Assembly: GCF_027596085.1 (NCBI RefSeq)
Contig: NC_072451.1
Span: forward strand, 1,856,877 to 1,920,876
Direction: 5' to 3'
DNA length: 64,000 nucleotides
Origin: Anoplopoma fimbria
Lineage: Eukaryota > Chordata > Actinopteri > Perciformes > Anoplopomatidae
Of the stretch, positions 1 to 15,569 are shown piece by piece. Each line of letters starts with the position of its first letter. Position 1 is the first letter of the stretch. The notes beneath the pieces were generated by a model. It ran no database searches. It was given only the letters and a program-made list of their open reading frames with translations, and was not told the origin of the DNA. Position numbers and translations under genes: made by a program.

Positions 1-590
1 ACTTCCTCCATGTTGCCATTCCTGAACGAGGTACTCATTAAGGAGGACATAAACCAGACTACTTCCTGTGTACCTCAAGGAACTCAGGATGGCACAGGAA
101 CAACACAGAGTCCATGTTTATCTGAAGTGTCTCCCTCCATCCGTAGACGCATTTGTTAACTCAGCCAACCATCAAGAGTCCCAGACACTGGAGCAGCACG
201 CTAAGAGCAACACTTTCCGCTTCTTCCTTTGAAACAAACAGCTGGTGCAGAAACAGAGGAAAGTGATGAAAGTGAGTGTTTCGATAAAAGCTTTCTCTTG
301 CCATGATGCCAACTTGTTTCTTTGGATTGAACTTTAATTGCACAAAGCTGACTTCTGCTTATTCTTGGTTAATAACGACTAAATAAAAAGAGAAATTAGA
401 AACTAAAGTCAGCCGAATATGTGTTTAAGGTGAATATTTTGGAGGATGTATATCACCGTGGGTTTGACAAGTTAAAGCTACTACAAAGAACTTTCATTTT
501 GTGTTGTTTTTGGCGGTCCCTGTGGAAAAAATTGGTAGTGTTTCAAAGCACCAGATTCCCTTTAGAAAAACTATCATTTTACTGCAGCAC
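1..590. other. Unassigned AT-rich non-coding sequence
   Basis: I see no repeat family, RNA gene or credible exon here. Open frames are short and do not resemble any family I know. It is probably the edge of a unique intergenic or intronic stretch. Confidence 0.5.
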
Positions 591-850
591 GGTCTGACGA
601 TCTGACCCATGCAGTCCTGGTTCTGGTTCTCCTGTGCCTCACTTCCATCCAGCAGGCCAAGCAATACGGCCTGGGCCTCCAGCAGCTTGGTGTTGGTGTT
701 GGCTGCAAGTTGAGGACGGCAGCAAAGCCAGATCAGGGTCTTTCGCTGCCGGAGGCCTTGTTGGAGTCTGAGCTGAAGGAGTTTCTGGTGAACCTGCATG
801 ATTTGGTCTGATTTTGCCAGAATCCGACCCAGTGTCACCGATGACAAGCA
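590..850 (-). other. GC-richer block with short open frame, unrecognised
   Basis: On the minus strand a frame from about 847 down to 494 encodes 117 codons. Its middle is rich in Leu and Gln and could form a short helix (residues around 15-35 contain LLQLRLQQGLRQ). A second minus-strand frame is also open across the same bases, so the openness may only reflect local GC content. I recognise no domain, see no convincing splice sites, and the reading tails off into AT-rich sequence. An exon or a retropseudogene remnant is possible but not supported. Confidence 0.15.
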
Positions 851-924
851 TTAAGTATACGTTTATATATAAAAAAAAAGCCATTCTTCCCACTGATGGT
901 ATCTTTACTTACATAGGTCATTTA

Positions 925-1222
925 GAGGCAGGTGTAGTTAGGTAGAAAGAAAATAGTTCCTACATGAGCTCACAACAAGGTCTGTGGAGTTTCTTGAGTA
1001 ACCGGGTCATCATTTTTGGAAAGACATTGTATTTTTTGGGCGTTTTGAGTGCCACAAGCCGAGTGCCATTTAGTTAAATTATCTTCAGAAACGGCAGACA
1101 TCTTTATGGCCACAATCTCTAAACAATCTGCAACTCACTCCAAAATAATCTAGATTCATTAATAGCACTACAGGAAAGTTGAAAAAAGTTTAGTTTTGGT
1201 TTTGGGGTGACCCGCAGTTGAT
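925..1222 (-). repeat. Dispersed repeat family R2, copy 1
   Basis: This stretch is clearly homologous to 40895-41195 in the same orientation. Both share a run around CCACAAGCCGAGT-CCATTTAGT (one difference), the phrase for 'TTGAGTAACC-GGT', 'GGAAAGA-ACATTG', 'GGCG-TTTGAG', and a close near 'TTTTGGGGTGA'. I recognise the sequence as a repeat common in percomorph fish genomes, usually written on the opposite strand starting at the end near 1220. It carries no coding frame, so it is probably a non-autonomous element. Copy 1 extends further left than copy 2, to about 925. Confidence 0.75.
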
Positions 1223-1480
1223 GTTCTCATCCAATCCAATCAGGTCAGCAAGGTGCAAGAGGGATTTTTCTTGCAAACATAGATGTTCACCTGAAAGTTT
1301 ATAACTCACTAAATCTACTAAGTGGATTGTGCTGTGCAGACTTATAGTTACTTCCTGTTCTGTATGTTCTGACTGCCAAACTGTCCCTGCTATATTTTCC
1401 CGAGTGTGGATCATTTGTGAGCTTTGATTGTTAATCTGCCTCCACATGCCAAAATAAGTTACATAACCAGAAGAGTGCAG
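1223..1480. other. Unassigned non-coding sequence
   Basis: I see no feature here. A 105-codon minus-strand frame overlaps the R2 repeat boundary and has no recognisable content. Confidence 0.4.
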
Positions 1481-1765
1481 CGTTTTATCACTCCCTGCCA
1501 TCTGCATAAGCAGGAGACCTAATATGTCTCATCGCCTGTTGGCATGGCGACAGCTGTGCCAGGGTAATAACTAACTGACTGAGGCCCTGGGCCCGGCGCT
1601 GGCAGCGTTGTGGTTAGCGGAGCCGGGAGTCCAGTGCCAGCGCTCCTCTTGCTGCCAAAATCTTAACCCTCCTTGAACAAATGCAGCGCGACGCCGGGAT
1701 CCATCTCCGTGAGCCCGGTGGCGCCGAGGACCGGCTCCGCCTGGGCCTGAAATGTCTCTGTCCTC
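1480..1765. promoter_or_regulatory. GC-richer candidate conserved non-coding block
   Basis: This non-repetitive block is markedly richer in G, C and CpG than its flanks (for example CGGCGCTGG near 1595 and GGTGGCGCCGAGG near 1718). Such islands in fish intergenic DNA can be conserved enhancers or small CpG islands. There is no TATA box or exon attached that I can see. The call rests on composition alone. Confidence 0.2.
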
Positions 1766-3626
1766 GCTTTGTGTGTGCACAACTCATACATGACTGTCAG
1801 CTGGACACTTAACACGCTGCAAGTCGTGGCCAAGCACAGCAACACATGTTGGGAGGAGGAATGTATTGTGTCTGTATTTGTTATGTGTGTGGATTCCTGC
1901 GCATACAAATTGACTGGCTAAACACATCTTAGCCATGTATCCTCTTCTGTTGGTATTCTTTCTTCATTTTATATGTTTATTTAGGAGCTTTTAAAATATT
2001 TGGAACATACAATGATGCTGCATTACTAAGTAGTACCCATAGGATCTTAAACTTTATATCAATATAAAGAATGTAGACAGGAAAAAAAGATATTTGAATG
2101 AAATCAAAAATGAAAGACACATATTAATAGCGTTAATATGTGTTAATAGCAAGTCAAAGGACAAATCAGGGATGGATCATAAAAATTCATCAGTGGGGTA
2201 ATATGGTATTGCTGAAGAGTAATAAACACTGCAGAATGTTTAGCTAACTGTTATTGTGCCTAAGGATGTCCTCATTCTGTGCAATAAAGATCTTTAGTTT
2301 TCTTTAAACTTAAATGTGTGCCACAGTTGCACTGGTTCAAAGCAGATAAAATAATGGATTCTTTTGTTTTCTTTCACGGAGGATAGAAAGGAGCATAATA
2401 AAAGCAATATTTCATAACTGGACATAATGGGAGTGGCTTGGAATCCAAGGTGCAACTAGGCATCTAAAGTCACGTCTAACTATATACAGAAATACAATTT
2501 TTCATGTATGAAAACGAAAAAATATCAGTTGATCACTATAATTTAATTGTGGAAATATCTTTTTCTCCAAAAAAATGGGTAAAAGCAAATTGGACAATAG
2601 CACCATTGTATCATGTCTCACAAAAGAAGGCACAGACACAGTTTTTGAAAGAAAAAAAGCAGTGGTTTTATTACTTCAGCTTTTTTTTACATTAAAACCC
2701 ATCTTGAACAGGAGAGGTGAGCTGACTGTGATTACAGGTGTTAGCGATTATACCACTGAGGGCTGTAATCTAGCCACGGGGCTAAATGGACAATTGAACG
2801 CTCTGGAACAAGGTGATTAATGAACAATTGGGTGTTCTACAGTTCACCTGATCTCCAGCTGTCACTGAAGGAGACGACTCTCCGGGCTAACAGACAGGCG
2901 TTTGTTCCTCTGCACCTGTTGTTTTTCCTAATGTGCCATATAGTATGCCTCTTTAAGTTTAGACTGTAAGCAATAACTAAATGCATGGCAACAATAAAAG
3001 GAATATTGCATTGGGTTGCTCAGAAATTTAACTTTTATTTTATTTTCTGATCTTCAAAAGCTTTCATTAAATGTTTCTTTAATTTTTTCCCTACTGGTTA
3101 TTAAAAAAGAGCTGTCATTCTAAAAAAAAAAGGGTAATCTCATCTGCTACACTATATGATACCAATTTTAGATGCGTCTATAATTTGATTAGATGTAATT
3201 ACCCCAAACCATTTTGAAGGCGTAGCAATCCGAGCACCTGATTTCTTCATTCCAGTTTGTCATGCTCCCAGTCTTCACACTGATACACATAGCATGTAAG
3301 GCTACATTTAAATTAGCCTGTATTCCCCCTGGGATATAGCAAAATTCAAGATACTCCAAATCTCCTTTCGGTGCTTTCCTTGTAAAGAAACAGTGATGCA
3401 GTATTTTGCAATGTATTGTGGGGTCCTAAGTACTTATATACTTATATTTTAATTAGGGGAACTGTTGAGGATGACTTATGATGACGATATAAGTGTTCTA
3501 ACATTGTTGATGCAGTTTGGCAGCAAGGATTCGTAGACGTAATTTAAACTTTACTTTACCGGTCTTATTTATACAAGCACATACATGAAATTTGACCTCT
3601 GTATTAAGTCCATCATGAGCATTTCT
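1765..3626. other. Unassigned AT-rich non-coding sequence
   Basis: I see no recognisable repeat, RNA or exon in about 1.9 kb. Overlapping plus-strand frames at 2504-2820 are short and dominated by AT-rich codons. Short A and T runs are frequent. Confidence 0.45.
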
Positions 3627-3755
3627 AGGGGCAGTGGGCTGCTGTGAAGCGCCGGGGGAGCAACTTGGGGTTCAGTGTCTCGTTGAAGGACATTTTGGCA
3701 TACGCATAGTGGAGCCGGGGATTGAACCGCCAACCTAGTGGTTCAGGCTGTGTTC
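3627..3755 (-). repeat. tRNA-derived SINE fragment, reverse orientation
   Basis: Read on the minus strand it contains a B-box-like GGTTCAATCCCC followed by the body phrase GACACTGAACCCCAAGTTGC. That phrase matches the fuller SINE at 28121-28415 (GACACTTAACCCCAAGTTGC). The tRNA-like 5' head upstream of the B box and the 3' tail are both missing or too decayed to see. It is a non-coding fossil insertion. Confidence 0.75.
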
Positions 3756-3864
3756 TCACACAGCGTTTGTAGGTACACCTATGGAAATGAATGTGCTGTG
3801 ATTTTGTAGATATTCCATGAAATGTATTCTTATATAATCCCCATAATTGTGAACAAGTCAGGAG

Positions 3865-4170
3865 GGAGGGTGGACTGGTGAAACAAAAACCAGTCTTTCA
3901 CCCAGGAGACCGTTGTTAGTTTCCCGTGTGAAATAGCAAGTCTACGTTGATTTATTTGTCATGTAACTTAAGTAACGCGTGTACCATGATTATTATAACC
4001 CAAACTACAGTCTATCCCTTAACCTAAATACATATTTAACAATCTTGTCTTAAACCTAACTAAGTCGTTTTGTTGCTTATACCTAACAAAGTTGTTTTCT
4101 TTGAGGACAGAAGTTTATTTTGAAGACTGTATGCATGTTATAGACAGAAATCGACACGTGTAGCTCGACT
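3865..4170 (+). repeat. Dispersed repeat family R1, copy 1 (orientation B)
   Basis: Family R1 is defined here by a shared head (GGGTGGAC-GG-T-AAACA), a core reading CTTTCACCCAGGAGACCG, a 'GTGTCCC-GTGTGAAA' phrase, and a tail reading TTTATTTTGAA followed by TGCATGTTA or TGCATGTAA. In this copy the head is near 3867, the core near 3895 and the tail near 4110-4140. Between them lie TAACCTAAAT-like tracts and 'AAGTCGTTTTGTTGC'. I recognise R1 as a repeat common in percomorph genomes. No protein is encoded. Confidence 0.75.
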
Positions 4171-4532
4171 TCCGTAGTTAAATGAACTAATTAACTTTTT
4201 TGTATGATAACCAAATTGTTGTATGAGGATATGTTGAGTGGTTGAAGGATGATCTGCGCCCACCGATCAATGGCCATACCCATTTTCCACTGAATGCTCC
4301 TTTCAAGTTTATGATATCAAAGACACAAAATATGTCGGTTAAAATACACATTAACATCTTCAATGTCAAATTTATTTCCCTTTATAATCTCCTGTTCAGG
4401 GTCCGACATAGTTCAGCTCTCCTCGCTCCATGTTTTCACAGCAGTGAGCTGTTAAAGGAAGCGGAGGCTGCTGGCTGCAGGGAGCCGGACTGGTGGGGAG
4501 AACAAGAGGAGGACTGGGGAGGTAAAGATCCT

Positions 4533-4533
<1 letters not shown>

Positions 4534-4626
<93 letters not shown>
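4534..4626. repeat. (GT)n microsatellite, ~46 copies
   Basis: A pure GT tract of about 93 bp. The open frames of Val-Cys or His-Thr repeats read through it are artefacts of the dinucleotide. Confidence 0.98.
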
Positions 4627-4627
<1 letters not shown>

Positions 4628-5741
4628 ATGGAAGATGCAGCAGATCTCAGAGGGAGGGAATATCATCCATTTCCATGCTAATACCCTTCTCTTTTTACAT
4701 GTGGTGTCCCGTGTGGTGTCCCGCCAATAAAGGAATTATTAAGACTACAAGACTACACCTGTCACAAAAATATATGCATTATTTACAACTAAGGGTTTCC
4801 CCCAAAGTCAGAGCAGCAATGTCATTCATGTTCTCACAAGTTTTATTACCTCAGCAGCCATATTTGGATGTCATGTTACAGACTGCATGTACCTCTAGGT
4901 TCTGAATCATTGTCGTAAGAATTTATTACAGCTAGATGAGAAAAAACATTTTGAGTGCTGATCATACAACATTTATGACTCCTGGGTTTTTTCTTGATTT
5001 AAGGGCCCAGTCACATTTAAAACACTAACATTTCAGAGCAAAATCAGTTCATGTTAATGGTATCACCACATGTAGTGGATTTGCTCATGGAGGTAAAGTA
5101 AATTTGCAGATATTTTGCATGGACTTCAACTCTGGTTGTCTCTGGTTCCTCAGAAACTCCTCTGTCAAAGTAAACCTGACAGTCCAAAATCAAGGATGCC
5201 GTCATGTGTTACACCATCTGATTTTATAATCCTGCTCTGCAGATTGAGGGTGTCTTCACCCTAAATGAACCAAACTCACTCCTCTTAAAGTTGAACAAAG
5301 AGTGGACCGACAGAAAAGGTTCTCGGCTCTTCTTGCCGTCATGTTTTCAGTTCATTTGAAAGAGGACTTAGTCCCCTTCTGGTCCACTTCAGCTCTCATG
5401 GGGCCTCAGTCCTCTTTCTGTTCACACCATAGCTCCTACCTTCATCAATGTGCTGGTCAATGCTTTTGACATTTTTAGGGTTGATACAAGCGCCTCCACA
5501 CAGTCTGTCCAGTGCGTCATAAAAAGGGCATGTGTGTATAATGTCAGAGGACTCTCTGCTTTTTTGTCATTTATTTTCTGTCTAATCTATTTGTATTTTA
5601 TAATCTGCCACAAAATAAACTACCTGTAACCAAAAGAAGACAAGTTACTAGAATGTAAACTGATCTTTTGTCCTTATTCTACAATCAGAGAAAATTCTGC
5701 AAGTTGTGATGACGTTATATAATGACCAAAAAAACCTGCAT
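4627..5741. other. Unassigned non-coding sequence
   Basis: I see no repeat family or exon. The duplicated phrase GTGGTGTCCCG sits at about 4700-4722. The rest is unique-looking, moderately AT-rich sequence. Confidence 0.4.
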
Positions 5742-5972
5742 AGGGTGGACGGGTTAAACAAACAGGACTTTCAACCAGGAGACCGATGGTCGAGTCCCAA
5801 TGTGTTGTTGCGTTATTTTAAAGTTACATTAATGATGTTTGTGACGTGTTTTACAAACTTATGTTACATTCTTTGAATTTGAATTAGTTTTAATACTTAT
5901 TATAAGCCTAACCATGAAATCGTTTCCTAAATCTAAGTGTTTTTGCTTGAATTCACAACGTTAACCACGTGT
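5742..5972 (+). repeat. Dispersed repeat family R1, copy 2 (orientation B)
   Basis: It has the R1 head (AGGGTGGACGGGTTAAACAA) and the core CTTTCAACCAGGAGACCG, then GGTCGAGTCCCA, which looks like a tRNA B box. It ends near TTAACCACGTG at 5961-5972, so the TTTATTTTGAA tail of copy 1 is missing. The B-box resemblance suggests that R1 may have a tRNA-like internal promoter. This is inference from one short motif. Confidence 0.7.
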
Positions 5973-6514
5973 AATGGGAGTTTACTCTGAAACAACATCG
6001 GAATTTTTTATTTTAGAAGACAGTACCAGATTTATTCATTGTCAGTTTGTGTCTTTTTATGAAAAATATATTCAGTTAGGAGCTCAGGCTTTTTTTTTCG
6101 CTAACTCAGGAACATTTCTAAGAGCCAACCAGTTGGAAAAACTTGGAAAGTGCCAATAATTACATCATGTCCTGAATAATGTAATATATCCTGTTTACTG
6201 ACATAGCAAAACATCTCTCCCGTGTCTGCAGCAATTACCTTAACTGTTCCAGTTCGAGACCTCACAGGAAGGAAAGAGCAACACATTTCACCCATTTTTG
6301 GTTCTTACACTGTCTTCCAATTGCTTTAATAGCATATACTCATAAATTTAATTTATGACTGTTCTAAGTTGTTCCTCTTCTCCCCATTTAATTTCAATTC
6401 ATTTTTTTAGTTAAGCAAGATGATGATATTAATAAGATAAAATAATGCTGCCCTTACAAATAGAAATAGTTGCAGACAAAACAAATTTGGATGAGAAAAC
6501 TGTGTTCCAACACT
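5973..6514. other. Unassigned AT-rich non-coding sequence
   Basis: I see nothing recognisable. Short frames on both strands lack conserved content. Confidence 0.4.
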
Positions 6515-6650
6515 GAGATGCCCTTGAGTGAGATACTCAAGCCCAAACTCCAGATGCTCAGTGAACACATCATATGTGGTTGTACTGGACAGATGTGAGT
6601 AATTTGGGGCAGATTTCTTTTTGAAAATGCCTGTTAAATAAAGGTTTAAA
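6515..6650 (+). repeat. Degraded SINE-like fragment
   Basis: The phrase GCCCTTGAGTGAGATACTCA followed by AGCCCAAACTCC resembles the SINE body phrase (CCTTGGGCAAGACACTTAACCCC) at 28207-28230. No intact head or tail is visible. The similarity is short and the call is tentative. Confidence 0.4.
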
Positions 6651-7399
6651 TGATAAGTTCATACTCAAACGATAGCGTGGTGCAGTCTCTAAAAATAAAC
6701 TGCAGTGTTTTTTTTTTTTTTTTAAAGCACACACCTACTGTAGGGGAGCCCCAACACTCCTCTCTGCTTCTGCTGCACTGACTCACTCTTTCCCACCGCC
6801 CTGTGACAGTCCACAGTGGTACAAAACAAGCCCAGACTGTGCAGACTGTGACCCTCGACGGCCAGCATGGAGAGAGAAAACAGATGCTGCTGCTACGGGA
6901 CAGAGAAGCATCAACACTGAGGACAGAAATGTTAGACGACTGTTATCCAGAGAGATTAGTCTCAGACGGAGACGGATCAGGACGGTTAACCACAACTGGG
7001 ACGTCTGCATCGACTACAAATCAATATCAACGACAGGACTTCTAACTATAGGAAAGACCAACCACCATTGTATTGTCATACAGCACCCTCTTGTGGGTAG
7101 ATTCAAACAAGTTCTTTGTAAAAAACTTTGCACACAGGTTATTTATCCATAATTGAAATCAGAAAATGAGAATCACACCATAAATGACTTTAATACTACA
7201 TCATTAAAGTTTACAGCCCTGTGAAACTAATTTTGCCCTCACTTACTTTGCAAGGGAGCCCTGTTTCTGTGAAATCCTATACCCCGTCTGGTGTCCAAAC
7301 TCCAGATTTACTCCATAATAAACAAGTGTGCGTGAGTTAATGAATAACAGATTGCTCTGCTGAAGACATTAAACGTGAGGGGAAATGATAGGATCCGAA
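6651..7399. other. Unassigned sequence including a GC-richer open block
   Basis: A T tract lies at 6708-6723. From about 6720 to 7103 a plus-strand frame stays open for roughly 130 codons without a convenient ATG. A second plus frame (6803-7045, 80 codons) and a minus frame are open too. Neither translation has a domain I recognise. I take these as chance frames in a GC-richer patch. An unidentified element remnant is an alternative. Confidence 0.3.
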
Positions 7400-7710
7400 C
7401 CCATGAATTTTCTCGGGCCCCCGGAGGGAAACACTTTATGGTGATTCCTTTCACAGGCCCGAGAGCTGGAGGCTCCATTATCACCTTCCTGGATTAAGCT
7501 GTGTGACTGCTGACAGGCACACAGGGTGTATAAATGTCAGAGCACCGGGCCGCCGCTCCGTAGGTCGGATTGAGGCTTTTTTGCAAAATGCTGACAGAAA
7601 AGTGACAGATTTATGGGCGACAGGCCCAGAAAGCAGAGAAATGGATTGGTTATCAAGTTGTCTCGCTGCAAATTGTGGCAGAGGATGATTGAGTTTCTCT
7701 TTTCTTTGGC
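7400..7710. promoter_or_regulatory. Candidate conserved non-coding element
   Basis: A non-repetitive, GC-balanced block with a high density of familiar transcription-factor-like words: GGATTA (OTX/PITX type) at 7491-7496, TTTATGG (CDX type) at 7610-7616 and two GACAG words between 7590 and 7610. Frames on both strands are short and unrelated to known proteins. Its texture is that of a vertebrate developmental enhancer, but conservation cannot be tested here. Confidence 0.3.
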
Positions 7711-8999
7711 AGTATGAGACACTTTTTATCCATATTTTCAGTCCAACAGAAAATATCTCATCTATCTTAATCAATGCACCAGATTGGACGGGTCAAGGTT
7801 TAGGTACCTGATAACAACATGGATGTTCTTTTGAGTCTTTAAATGTTTTTTCATCCAAAGTACACATGTAACTACAGTGATTGTGTAGTGGGCTGTAAGC
7901 GCTACCAAAAATATAGGTTGTTTAATCCGTGTAAGGCTCCTAATCTTAACCCCTAATCCTAACCTCTAAACAATTGAGGGAAACACACACATACACATTG
8001 TTAATGCCAAGTCATGTCTACTTTGTCAATTGAATTCAAACTTAGTTTTTAAAGGCTTTAAAAAGCAGATAATTAAAACTTTTTGGAAAACAGAATTATT
8101 GAGAGTTTCATTGAACCTAGGGTCATAACGTAATTTAGAAACATTTTTGTTGCATTAGTTGGAATTGCCATTGCATTGGATTGCAGATTGCAATGTATTG
8201 TGTTACCGACTTTCTAGCTAGATTTAGCAACTTTTAGAGCTACTGATGTAGGCTACTTTCATTGTTTTTTTTATTCTTTTTTTAAATCTAATTTACTGTT
8301 AACGGTTTCTCCAATGGTACCTACCCAAGCTTAAATTACCTAACATCTTTGGGCATCTTCAGCACAAAAAAACTAATGGAGGAGTGATGCTTTGTTTTTG
8401 TTTTCTTTTGAAAAGTAGGACACAATAAAAGTAGAATTATGATACCATAATTCAATTATTGAGAAAATTTCTTCAACTCCTCCCTGTGGAAAGGTGCAAT
8501 CTCTCAAAGAAAAGGCCTCTCCTAAATATTTTACATAAACTCTTCACCACAGGGCACAGACTGGAAGACGACGTTCTTACTTATTCTGGACGGCCACCGA
8601 CTACACAGGCCTCCCTCCTTAGGACAAGGACAAGGTCAGGCCTGACCTCAGTAGTCATTCTGTGCATAATTACCGAACAGGGATTATTTTTACATGGCCA
8701 TGGGACAAAAAGATCTGGAGCAAAACAAAACAAAACAAAATACAATAGCATAAATTTGAGAATACATTTTTGTCTCGGTTTGATTTGTTTCAGGAGAGCC
8801 ATTGATGGATTAGAAGAAGGAAAACGACAAATGTAAAGCTCGTTTTTATGTGTTGTGTCTTGAAAAAGGGGACAGACACACTGAATGGACATTAAGGTTG
8901 AAAGACAATGGCCTTTCATGAGTATGTATACACATGCTTCATTTTCTGTGACAGCCTCCGTACCCTTGGTGACCCCCTTTTTCTCCTCGGCGCTAAAGA
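7711..8999. other. Unassigned AT-rich non-coding sequence
   Basis: It includes a short (AAAAC)n run at about 8725-8744. A 125-codon plus frame at 8459-8836 runs through that run and has no recognisable domain. Nothing else is identifiable. Confidence 0.4.
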
Positions 9000-9350
9000 A
9001 AGCTAATCCTCAGGTTAACATTTCGACGGTAGCCTGGTCCTGCTGGCGGTAGCGAACTGCGCTGTCCGCGCCAGCAACGTATCAAAAAGCAAACAAACAC
9101 CACATGGGAGCCATTTCAGGGGCACAACCAGGCCAAATGAGTCTTTAATAACACTCTGCGGAGGGCCTTGTAATTGCGAGCAAGTGGAACATTTTTCTAA
9201 TTATAAGCGCTCGCGGGCACACACTCCTTTCTTGCGCCTTCCCTAGCCTAGCATGGCCCGTTAGCCTCAAGCTAGCCGTGCGGCCAAAAAACCACATGAG
9301 ACGTTGAAGATTGCAGGCTGGCAGAAAGCTGTTTTGCTCGGGTCGGGTTT
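9000..9350. promoter_or_regulatory. Candidate conserved non-coding element
   Basis: A GC-balanced, CpG-containing, non-repetitive island inside AT-rich flanks, with words such as TAATTGCGAGC near 9170 and CTAATTATAAGCGC near 9198. No reading frame of note crosses it. It is a regulatory candidate by composition and motif texture only. Confidence 0.25.

Positions 9351-12690
<3,340 letters not shown>

Positions 12691-12716
<26 letters not shown>
12691..12716. repeat. Short (CA)n microsatellite with CT leader
   Basis: A CT-rich run (TTCTCTCTCT) passes directly into about 12 CA units, then AAACACAG. Confidence 0.95.
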
Positions 12717-15569
12717 AACACAGAGTCACAATCTTGGCATGTGCAGCGTTTGTGCTGGATGGAGATGTTGACAAGGTGAAGATGATGATTCCATACTTCC
12801 TCAAAGTAACAAATGTCACTACTACTTGACTTTTCCAAAATGTTCTCCCAGAAGCTGGAGAAATATGTTGTCAACACTCAGTCAAAATGATTGATCATGC
12901 TGCCTTTAACTGCATTGACGAGGTACCGAACCTCACAGGGTAGACATCAGGATACAATCAAGTCACCTCGTTTAAAAGGCAAAATATAGCTGCATGAGTT
13001 AGTGGTATTTATTTATTTTTTCAGATACTTTAAAGAAACACTATATGGTTTTGTCCCTCTGCGTGGGGGCTTTGCTGTTGTCATCACAAGCCTTTGCATT
13101 GTCGCTTTTTGATTATTTTCTCTTCTCTATTTGTTTGCCTTGTATTGATTATTTATAGGTTAATAAATCAATGTATTTGCATATCTGTGTGTATCCTTTT
13201 TTTTCTTTTTTCCCGTCCACTCAACAGTGAGCTTGGAGGACATTTGGGGATATTTGGTATTTATAAAGGCCTCAGAGACATAAATCCATAGATGAATTAG
13301 AGCTAAATGATGCAGTAATGTAATGTAATGATGTAAGTCAAATGGTTATGTAGAAAAGTACAAGATTACTAATTGTATTGTGTGAGCAAAAAACATTGAG
13401 GCACGTATAATGTATAAGTAGTTAAAAATAAGTATCAAATTACACATACATATCTGAATTTATGAGTCAGTTAATTCAGCTGCTTTGTTTTTCTTTAGTC
13501 TGATGTGTTTGGAGTTTCATTAGTTGGGTAGTTTATCTGCCTGTGACTGATTTAAATGTTTGACCTGACGGAAAAGAAAAAGGGCAGACAGGGAGAGCTA
13601 CGACGGGCCAGAACCCACAACGTCCCGTAATGAAGAGCACAGAGAATATCTGTTGTAACCACTGATTTATTCTTTTGTTCCATCCAAACTCTTTTATATA
13701 TTTATTTTTTATGACGACGGGACGAGGTGACCTGTCTCACTTCCAAAGCAATGTCATGACTCTCTTGTTGTTTAGGCTTGTGAGTTACTTAATGGGTTTT
13801 CCATTAAGGGGAGTCAGGATTCTTAAAAATATATGAACCTGCTGTGTTTCAGTTCAGATGTTGTAAAAAGTGATTATTTTGTAATGAATTATGCGTTCAG
13901 ATTAGGATCATCTTAGAGTTTTGTTTGCACAGAGATGGATATATCTACGATTGGAACAATATTTTCTTTTGCCTACTTTATTGTGTAGAGAATGTTGTGG
14001 GATATAAAGTTACCTTAAATGATTTTCATATTATGGTTAAGTGCTGCCCTCCCATGGCCATTGGGTGGAAATGTGCTTAGTGCAATAAACACTACAGTAT
14101 TGTTACCCTTTAACATTACTTTACAGTCTTTTGCAATTGTCAGTATACTTGTGGTACAGTTATTGAAACCACAAATGCATGTAGCCTTTATCTATTGACC
14201 AGGTAAACTCATCCATAAGCACATTTTCTGCTTTACACTAATTTTGAAATTCTTAAAAAACACTTTTTTTTGCAAAAAGCTACACACTGTTATCTACAGT
14301 AGACACATCATTCAAAACTTAGAGCCTGTATTTTTGCTATATATATAATATAAGTTTATTTAGCACATCAGTGTGTAGTTGGCATGTGGAGAGAGCTATC
14401 TATTTACCGTTTATGTGTAAGGTTGCAAGAGTTTTTATAGTTTTGAGTGTTTTTCTTTTGGACAAAATGTAAGATATGTTACATATGTGTATACTTTTTT
14501 GTTTTTGTATGTAAATTGTCATCAAAAATGACCCTACTTTAAAAAATTGTGATTTAGCATTTGCATAAAAAAACCTTGTAACTAACAAGTTGCTTATAGT
14601 ATATATATGTTTTTAATTAATATCAAGTCTATTTGGAAAATATATCAATCTAAGTTGCTTTTGGCAGAAGGAGTTTGATTTGATTTCCTTTTTTTACCCC
14701 CTGAATGTTTGTCCCGAGGTCTGAGTGATGTCACAAAGTGAAAAATCTTCTCTTGGCAATTTTTTTTCTTTTTTCTAGAGAATAAGGATGACAGTGATCT
14801 CCTCAACTTACACTTGCTAAAGGGAAGCGGGATATACTTAGATCATACTGTACTAATTATAGAATTAGACATGATTACATGATTTCTATTTCTCCTTACT
14901 TACTGACTGATATGTCATGTTGACAAACCAATCAGCTAAGAGGATTGGCAACAAGTCATAGCCTTGTATTTAGGGGTCACAAGCCAAAACCAATGGTTGA
15001 TTACCAACCATTATACAGACATCCAGAAGGGGGCGCCACAGCACAGGAAAAGAAACACCTAAAGCTTAATAAAAGTGCAGTGATGACTTAAACATGTCCA
15101 CTCTCCTCACTGTGAGGACACCACGGCTGAGGCTTCTCAGATATGCTTCAACTCTCAAATTGCAGTGTGAATGTTCCAGGGAAACTGTCTGCCACACACA
15201 TTTCATTTCAAGTGCATAATAATTCATTATGGCACAGCTGGACCACCTCCATCCCTTTGCACACAGCTGAAATTGTAGCTCTGCTGGCCGAATATGCACA
15301 GGAGGCCGAATGCTCGTTTTGAGTGCAAAGAGATTTGAATGGTGTGCTTTATGTTTCTGCACCGTGTGTCTGTATTCTCTTCATTCAGTCCTGTGAATTC
15401 ACTGAATAAACTCACTCCACTTCAGAGAAAACCTGCACTTGAGTCCATATCACCCTGACAAGGCGACAAACGCTCGATGTTGCCAAGTTCACAAGCAGCA
15501 ATTCAAAACACCTTGGAGTACGAAAAAAATACGAGTCCCTCCTTTCCTGGCGTCTTTTTTCTTTTATTG
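12717..15569. other. Unassigned AT-rich non-coding sequence
   Basis: About 2.9 kb, very AT-rich in places (14230-14650). GTAATGTAATGTAATG occurs at about 13315-13330. I see no repeat family or exon. 15080-15360 has a 98-codon minus frame with no recognisable domain. Confidence 0.4.

Noticed and set aside
6720..7103. Roughly 130-codon plus-strand open stretch with Arg-rich part
   Set aside because: Other frames are open across the same GC-richer patch and nothing matches a family that I know.
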